From Anaeramoeba flamelloides (lineage: Eukaryota; Metamonada; Anaeramoebidae), in contig JANTQA010000070.1 of the NCBI GenBank assembly GCA_027625915.1, positions 3,787,001-3,851,000 on the forward strand: a stretch of DNA of 64,000 nt, written 5' to 3'. Each line of letters begins with the position of its first letter. The first letter of the stretch is position 1. This document shows positions 58,350-64,000 of this stretch, piece by piece. The translations under genes were made by a program, and so were the position numbers. The notes below the pieces were generated by a model that did no database searches, was not told where the DNA came from, and saw only the letters and a list, made by a program, of their open reading frames with translations.

Positions 58350-60794
58350 TTAAAAATCTTTAAGAGTTTTAATATGTTCTACCGCAACTGAAAACGAGAC
58401 AAAATAATAACCATATTCATTTTGTATCTCATCTGGGTCTGAGAATTCTGTTATATATTCAATTTGAGATTTCAATTTTTTGATTGAACTGTTTACCATT
58501 ACATATTCAAAAATTGGTAAGAAATCATCTGCTGATATAAAAAATTTTTCTTGGTCTTGGTTTTCTCGTTTTAATGTTTGGTATATTTCTTTTGAAGAGT
58601 TCAAAATTATTCTAAACTTTTCAGAAGGCAATTTGTGAGAATTTAGTGAATTTAAAACCTGTGAAGCTTTTTGAAAATTTGACTTTGATTGGAATTTTTT
58701 AGGAATTTTAAAAAAGTCTTGGTCTTTTTGAGAGAGGCTTATTAAAATGATATTTAACAATTTATCCTTCTTTCGAAATTTTGGGTGAATTTTCATCATT
58801 ATTTGCTCATAAATTGGTTCAATGAGTAATTTTTCAAGAATATGATTGATTACCCTTTCAATATGAGATTTAATTTCCCTTTCTGACATTTTATCTTCCT
58901 TGTTGCCCTTATTATCGTTGCTGTTATTATTTTTATTGCTGTTATTATTATTGTTATTATTGTTGTTGTTGTTGTTGTTGTTATTGCTATTGTTGTTATT
59001 GCTCCCCTTTTTTGGTAATAAATTGTCTAAAAGTTCATTTTTGTATTTTTGAATAATATAATTGCGATACTGATCTATTGCATCTCGGATTTCCTCTGCA
59101 AATGTTTTCACATTGTCAAGAGATAAATCGGAGACAAAATTTGATAATTTTTTTATTGATCCAGATTCTGCTTTGCTGAACATTATTGTCTCCAACGCAA
59201 ATTTCACCCTTTCTTGTATTTTTCTATTTTGTAGCATCAAAATACTTTTGCCAATTGGCCTCTTTTGGTGGTTTTTAAGTTTTTTGCCAAGAAACTGTTC
59301 TAAAGTGTAAAATTGCGTGGAATAAGATTTTTTGTGATAACTGTTTTGTGATAAAATAATTTCAGATTGCCGATTGGAGTCAAATCTTTTGGTTTTGCGG
59401 AGGCGCCTATGAACAGGTTGGTTAGAAGACGTGTTGTTGTTGTTGTTTGTTAATTTGTTTAAATTTGGTTTTGTGTTCTGGTGATAATCGCTCTTATCGT
59501 TATTCGATTTTGGCTGGCTTTTACGCTCTCGTGCTTCACTCTTTTTTGGTTTTGTTAACAAGCTTGTTTGGCTTGTTTTCGGAGATAATTGCTGGATTGA
59601 AATTTTTGTTAAATCCATTTGATTTCCCTTTCTTGTTTTTTGATCATTTTGATCTGATACAACAATCCAAGGATCATCTTCCAGATCAATTTCTCGGACT
59701 TCAACATTAGTCTTAAGTTGGAAAAGTGGGTGGTTAAATTTCCATTCACGTCCATTAATCATCAATTTCCCCTGAGCAGACAAATCATTAGATTCAGAAC
59801 CAGAATCAGAATCATATTCGGAGGTGAATGGTTCGCTGGCAATTTCTGTAGTTTCTGTGTCCGTGTCGGTTTCTGTTTCTGTAGGTTTTTCCACTTTTGT
59901 TGCAGTCCCAGTTTCGAGTTCCAAATCTGAACTATTTTCTTTTATTAATTTCGAACTATTTTCTGGTTCTGGGACGGATCCGATTCTTACCTGATCGTTT
60001 AATTTTGATCTTTGTGCGGTTTTTGATTTTTCAAAAGCTATTTTGGGTGGCTTTTGTTTGGCTTTCTTGTTGTTGATATAAAGTATTTCACGATCGCCCT
60101 GATCACTCTCTTTATTATTCTCGTTAATGGCGTTATTTTGATCTTTGTTGCGGTTGTTATTTCCTTTTTCATCCCCACCATCATTGTTTTCGTCACTCAA
60201 AGAACTACTTTCGTCATCAACAAAGCTACCAATTTTATCAAGCTCCATTTTTTCAAATTCAGTTACGGTTTTCATTTGTTTTTCGACAACCTCTTCAAAT
60301 TGGTCAAGAAGGTGGTTTGGATAGGAATAATTTGTGTAATTCGAAAAATTTAAAGACCAAAGCCTTTTGTTCTCAAGAATAAACTGTGGATCTTGCTTTG
60401 CTTTACATCGTTCACTAATTTCGGTTGCAAGTTTCATAATTGTGTAGTCACCATTTGATTCATAAGACCTTGTTGTGTTGTGTTTAAACGTAAGTGTCAA
60501 AATTGACTCTGAAATATGAACCTTTAAAATGTGTTCATAAATATGGAAATTTTTTTGCATTTTTTTCTGGAGACCTTTTGTTTTGGCTGGTAAACTGTGG
60601 TGATCAGTCAACCCGTTCGGCGTTAAAAGAAGAATTCTTTTTTTTTTTTTTATTTTTGAATGTCTTATCACAGGATATTCAATATTTCCAAAATAATGGA
60701 GCAGATCATTAAATTTGTTAACCAAATTTGTTGTTTGTTTTTTTCCAATGGTTGGTTTCTTTTTTTTTGTTTGTTCAAATAAAACCCATTCCAT
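58350..60794 (-). CDS. VPS9-domain protein, probable Rab5-family guanine nucleotide exchange factor
   Basis: A single-exon gene for 814 residues. The C-terminal region carries a VPS9 domain: a helical part from about 545 (YTLEQFLGKKLKN, then KLLIEPIYEQIMMKIHP) and the catalytic end (FISADDFLPIFEYVMVNSSI, QIEYITEFSDPDEI, EYGYYFVSFSVAVEHI). The aspartate of ADDFLP and the tyrosine of GYYF, needed for nucleotide exchange on Rab5/Rab21-type GTPases, are both present, so it is likely active in early endosome traffic. The N-terminal 170 residues are basic and contain a segment with an ordered look (YEHILKVHISESILTLTF). The middle is acidic, Thr/Glu and Ser-rich and disordered, with an Asn tract near 600 coded by TTG/TTA-type triplets on the plus strand. 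The ATG at 60794 is used; a TTG precedes it. Intact, TAA stop. Confidence 0.88.
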   Translation of the reverse strand: MEWVLFEQTKKKKPTIGKKQTTNLVNKFNDLLHYFGNIEYPVIRHSKIKKKKRILLLTPNGLTDHHSLPAKTKGLQKKMQKNFHIYEHILKVHISESILTLTFKHNTTRSYESNGDYTIMKLATEISERCKAKQDPQFILENKRLWSLNFSNYTNYSYPNHLLDQFEEVVEKQMKTVTEFEKMELDKIGSFVDDESSSLSDENNDGGDEKGNNNRNKDQNNAINENNKESDQGDREILYINNKKAKQKPPKIAFEKSKTAQRSKLNDQVRIGSVPEPENSSKLIKENSSDLELETGTATKVEKPTETETDTDTETTEIASEPFTSEYDSDSGSESNDLSAQGKLMINGREWKFNHPLFQLKTNVEVREIDLEDDPWIVVSDQNDQKTRKGNQMDLTKISIQQLSPKTSQTSLLTKPKKSEARERKSQPKSNNDKSDYHQNTKPNLNKLTNNNNNTSSNQPVHRRLRKTKRFDSNRQSEIILSQNSYHKKSYSTQFYTLEQFLGKKLKNHQKRPIGKSILMLQNRKIQERVKFALETIMFSKAESGSIKKLSNFVSDLSLDNVKTFAEEIRDAIDQYRNYIIQKYKNELLDNLLPKKGSNNNNSNNNNNNNNNNNNNNNSNKNNNSNDNKGNKEDKMSEREIKSHIERVINHILEKLLIEPIYEQIMMKIHPKFRKKDKLLNIILISLSQKDQDFFKIPKKFQSKSNFQKASQVLNSLNSHKLPSEKFRIILNSSKEIYQTLKRENQDQEKFFISADDFLPIFEYVMVNSSIKKLKSQIEYITEFSDPDEIQNEYGYYFVSFSVAVEHIKTLKDF
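58920..59000 (-). repeat. Asn-coding trinucleotide repeat
   Basis: A run of AAC/AAT triplets (GTT/ATT on the plus strand) inside the VPS9 gene, giving a poly-Asn loop. A similar tract lies in the RasGAP-like gene at 19910-19940. Confidence 0.85.
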
Positions 60795-61728
60795 CAAAAA
60801 GTGGAGTTTTTATGAAAAAAAATGAAATGTTATTAATGTTAATCAAGGATAAAGTCAGCCAGAGATACCCTTCCTCGATTTCTTTTTGCAAACTTTATAT
60901 CAAAATCAAAGATTTAGTCCTTTGTAATGGGAATGTATACCCCCAAAAATGAAATGTTTCTTTTTTTTTTGACGATTAGCAACTTTCTTGTTTAAGAAAA
61001 GAAAAACTTTAATATTATTATTTTAGTAAATACTACTTTTGTGAGGTTAAATTTGATAAAACAAAACTTCTTTCTGATTGTCTGTTGGAATATGGGTAAA
61101 GGACCGGTTTGGTTAGCAAAATTATTTGAGAATTTTTATTGATTTTTCTTGAAATCTGAATGATCTTCATTTTTGAAAATAAATCCAAAAAAGAATAAAC
61201 ACTTTGATTTCTTTTCTTTTGAATCTTTCTTTTGATTTGAAAAAGTACAATAAAAAAAAACATGATATATACAAGAAGTTGATAGGAGGTGTAATGTGAA
61301 GAGTTAGTAGTACATAAAAATCGGATTTTTAATTTAAAAAATTTTATTCTGTTTTTTATTTTAAAAATAGTGTCAGGTTTTTCAAGTAAAAATACTTTTT
61401 GTAAATAAATAAAGTTTGTAAAAAGAAAGAATTAAATATTTGGAAAGTACTTTTCTTCTACCTCTATTTTTTATACAATCGACTATTTATTTACTTTGGC
61501 CAAAATTTGAAGGTATAGTAGGGAAAAAAATACCCTGTAAGATTTTTAATTATTAATTTTAAGAAAATTGTTGGGTATTTTTTTTCACGCACAGTATTCT
61601 TTTCACTAATATAATTTTCAACTAATTTTATATTATATCTAATTCTTTTTTTATTAATTTGTTCGATATTTTTAATTTGATTCTAACATATATCAATATT
61701 TTCACCAATTCTTCATAATTTAAAAAGT
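60795..61728. other. Upstream flank of the VPS9 gene
   Basis: Probable promoter region (minus strand), plus the 81-bp family B-like mini-element at 61516-61596. Open frames at 60728-60952 and 61033-61263 show no domain and are not called. Confidence 0.4.
61516..61596. mobile_element. 81-bp deletion derivative of family B
   Basis: Ends TAGTAGGGAAAAAAATACCC and the complement TACTGTGCGTGAAAAAAAAT with TA boundaries. TTTTTAATTATTAATTTTAA inside corresponds to the inner TIR of the full-length B elements. Nearly the whole interior is gone. Confidence 0.5.
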
Positions 61729-62129
61729 TACAGCTGTTCCAAGGCTCCGGTGAGATTTTACCAATATCAAATTTTGATGTTGATATAGATTTTTAAATCT
61801 AAGAATATAAAAATAAGAAAGCTTATATTGAAAATATATTTTCATAAATTAGTTGATATGTAAAATAGCCTTCTAATGTGATGGAAAAATAAATTCATTT
61901 TTAGTAGAAAATTTTATGTTGTTTCTTAATGAATTTTAGATGTTTAGAGGCATTTTGGGTTCTGAAAATTTATTTTTTGAAAATCAGAAAAAAACCTTGT
62001 ATATTGACTCATTTAGGAATTTTTTTTCAATATAAGCTTTCTTATTCTTATATTCTTAGATTTAAAAATCTATATCAACATTAAAATTTGATATTGATAA
62101 AATTTCATGGTGGCTTTGGATTGACTGTA
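61729..62129. mobile_element. Foldback element family F, copy 2
   Basis: 401 bp, ends TACAGCTGTTCCAAGGCTCC and the complement TACAGTCAATCCAAAGCCAC. Long arms include ATATAGATTTTTAAATCTAA and AAGCTTATATTGAAAA with their inverted partners. The terminus is that of 7321-7764, the arms differ. Confidence 0.72.
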
Positions 62130-62247
62130 TAAAGGATATTATTAGTCGTAAAAAAAGTAAGTTGATGAAAAATTATAATAATTTTATATTATTCGTTTTT
62201 ATTTATAATCAAATTAATAAAATCGGTTGGAATTTTTGATATAATAA

Positions 62248-62780
62248 TAAATCCCATTCCAAAAATTTGGAAACAAAAACAAAAATAGATAAAAAAAAAA
62301 ACTCAATTTATTGTATTTTCCCAAACCTAATATATAACAACATTTAAGTAACCCAGTATTAATGTTTTAATAAGTAAACATTTTAATCCAAATAAAAGAA
62401 AAAAATTTAAAACTCAAAAATTAAAAATTGGTCTGTCCAAAATGATGAAACAAGTGGAACAAAAAATGTATTGGTTAATTTGTTGAAATTTCACCAACAA
62501 TTGTTGATCGATCAAATGATAAGATAACAATCTACCAATTTTATATTATTTTCCAATTGAAAAAACTCAGCACTAAGCTTCTATGAACCATTGAAAAAAA
62601 AAATTCAGATCTAACAAAACAGATTACCTAACTGGAATAACAAGAAATGAAAACAAAACAAAAAAGACTAAAAATGAAATTGTTTGTAAAATCATTATTC
62701 TTTCCAAATTGGATTTAAAGTGTGGTATTGTTATTCTTTCGACTGTTTAAACTGTTTCCAAATTTTTGAAATGTGATTTA
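62248..62780 (+). mobile_element. TIR element family G, copy 2
   Basis: 533 bp, direct copy of 57269-57808. Ends TAAATCCCATTCCAAAAATT and the complement TAAATCACATTTCAAAAATT. More diverged in the centre but colinear throughout. Confidence 0.8.
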
Positions 62781-63528
62781 TTTATTGGTATTTATTTTTA
62801 GAATTTTCGAATAATTCTTAATTGATCATTAATAAACTTGTTTATATCTTATAATTCATTTTTTAGGTAATTAGTAATTTCTAATCAATCTAATAAAAGG
62901 GAAAAGACAACATCTTATACAAACATTTAAATAATCTAAATTGGGAATTGAGATATTTTTAAGGGTATTTTCCTCTATAAAAAGTATTATTGTCTCTATA
63001 TTTGATAATTTTAAAAAGGTTTTTTGTTTAAAATTAATTTTCTTTTTTCTCTATATTATTATTACCATTGAGGCCAGATTGAAAAAATCAACTAAAAAAT
63101 AATAATGAAAAAAGAATTACACTCACTTTTTATTTTCCAAAAAAAGAATAAAATATATAAAAAACTAATTATTAAATTTTAAAAAAATCTTTTAAATTTT
63201 TTTGTATTCTTATTATACTTTGTATGTGTATGGTTCAACAAAATTACTTAATACTTTGTTTCAAATTGGAAAGTTATTTGTAGTGATTTATCATAGCTTT
63301 AATGTTATTAAGTTAATATTTCATTGAAAATATTTTCTTTAAAAATGAAAAACAAAATATTTTTAAACAGCTATGAGAAAAAGAGCAAGAAAGTTAAAAA
63401 ATTAAAAAAAAAAACATAAAGAAATTTAAATTTTTAAAAAAAAAATTTTTTTTAACTGGGGGGGGGGTGAATAGGTTGGTAGTTATTTATAAAGAGGGAA
63501 ATTCTTGAATAGTTGCCATAATTTGTCT
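62781..63528. other. Gene-free AT-rich stretch
   Basis: No gene or repeat seen. A G8-9 run occurs at about 63459-63468. Confidence 0.45.
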
Positions 63529-63729
63529 TACAGTCAGTTTCACTTTTAAGGGACAAACTTTCAACGAAATTTAAGGTACAAAAAATCTCAAATTAAGGCA
63601 CAAAATTTGGAATTTTTCTTTTTACAATTTATTGTTACTAGAATTTGAATTTTGTGCTTTAATTTGGGATTTTTTTTTGTGCGGTAAATTTCCTTGAAAT
63701 TTTGTGCCTTAAAAGTGAAACTGACTGTA
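63529..63729. mobile_element. Palindromic MITE family E, copy 2
   Basis: 201 bp, ends TACAGTCAGTTTCACTTTTA and the exact complement, TA boundaries. It is better preserved than the copy at 5817-6015. Repeated AAGGCACAAA-type motifs in each arm make an extended hairpin. The 62-codon minus frame at 63588-63776 is palindrome sequence, not a gene. Confidence 0.8.
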
Positions 63730-64000
63730 ATAAAGGTGTTTAAATATTTTAAACAATTAAAGATTAAATGATACACCTTACATAATTATTTTTTAATTCA
63801 ACTTAATCTGTAATATACCGATAGAAATTATAAGTGTTTCAAATCTAGAAAAAAAAATTCAAAATTTTAGATTGAAATATTTTCAATAAAGTCTTTCTTC
63901 AAAAAAAAATAGTAATTAAACATTTAATAAAATTAATCAAAATTATCAAAGTTTTTATAATTGCTATTAGTTTTTCCAAAGGTTCGTATACTTAGAAAAT
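63730..64000. other. End of window, nothing seen
   Basis: AT-rich DNA without recognisable features. Confidence 0.5.

Noticed and set aside
1-64000. tRNA, rRNA, CRISPR arrays, bacterial operons or ribosome binding sites
   Set aside because: No cloverleaf, rRNA core sequence or regularly spaced repeat array was seen, and the introns and gene content are eukaryotic.

Overview
This window is AT-rich nuclear DNA from a protist. The genes are widely spaced and use the standard code (TAA or TGA stops, Gln as CAA/CAG). Introns start GTAAA and end in AG. The gene content includes an eS12 ribosomal protein, a CHK2-type checkpoint kinase, a eukaryotic CDP-diacylglycerol synthase, an HSPA12-like Hsp70, a B-box protein, a VPS9 Rab5 exchange factor, and relics of PAS/coiled-coil and RGS-DEP-DUF547 genes. 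This mix, with Asn and Lys tracts, resembles the free-living anaerobic amoeba Anaeramoeba or a similar amoeboid protist. That assignment is inference from protein style, not a database match.

Layout. 0-10 kb: mostly repeats plus one gene, eS12 (minus strand). 10.3-16.5 kb (plus): an FHA exon and a protein-kinase exon that fit in phase as one FHA-kinase (CHK2/Rad53/Cds1 type) gene. The putative intron of about 4.76 kb between them is packed with three abutting inverted-repeat elements, a relic reading frame and a decayed non-LTR retrotransposon 3' end. 17.9-32.3 kb (plus): three genes that all carry in-frame TAA codons and in two cases frameshifts. They are a RasGAP-like gene, a PAS/coiled-coil gene and an RGS-DEP-DUF547 gene. 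33.9-61 kb (minus): four apparently intact genes, namely CDP-DAG synthase (170-bp intron), HSPA12-like Hsp70, a B-box protein (211-bp intron) and a VPS9 protein.

The striking content is between the genes. I could pair up more than ten families of short elements (about 80-750 bp) with terminal inverted repeats, nearly all bounded by TA, and two whose ends read TTAA. No transposase reading frame is visible, so they look like non-autonomous MITE or foldback elements of Tc1/mariner (TA) and perhaps piggyBac (TTAA) type. One, at 36.8-37.4 kb, has arms of about 187 bp that are almost identical and is probably recent.

Functional themes are DNA-damage signalling (FHA-kinase), Ras/Rab/G-protein signalling (RasGAP-like, VPS9, RGS), phospholipid synthesis and protein quality control. 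The genes do not form an obvious pathway or operon. Repeat boundaries were read by eye and may be off by a few bases; splice sites are predicted from phase and consensus only.
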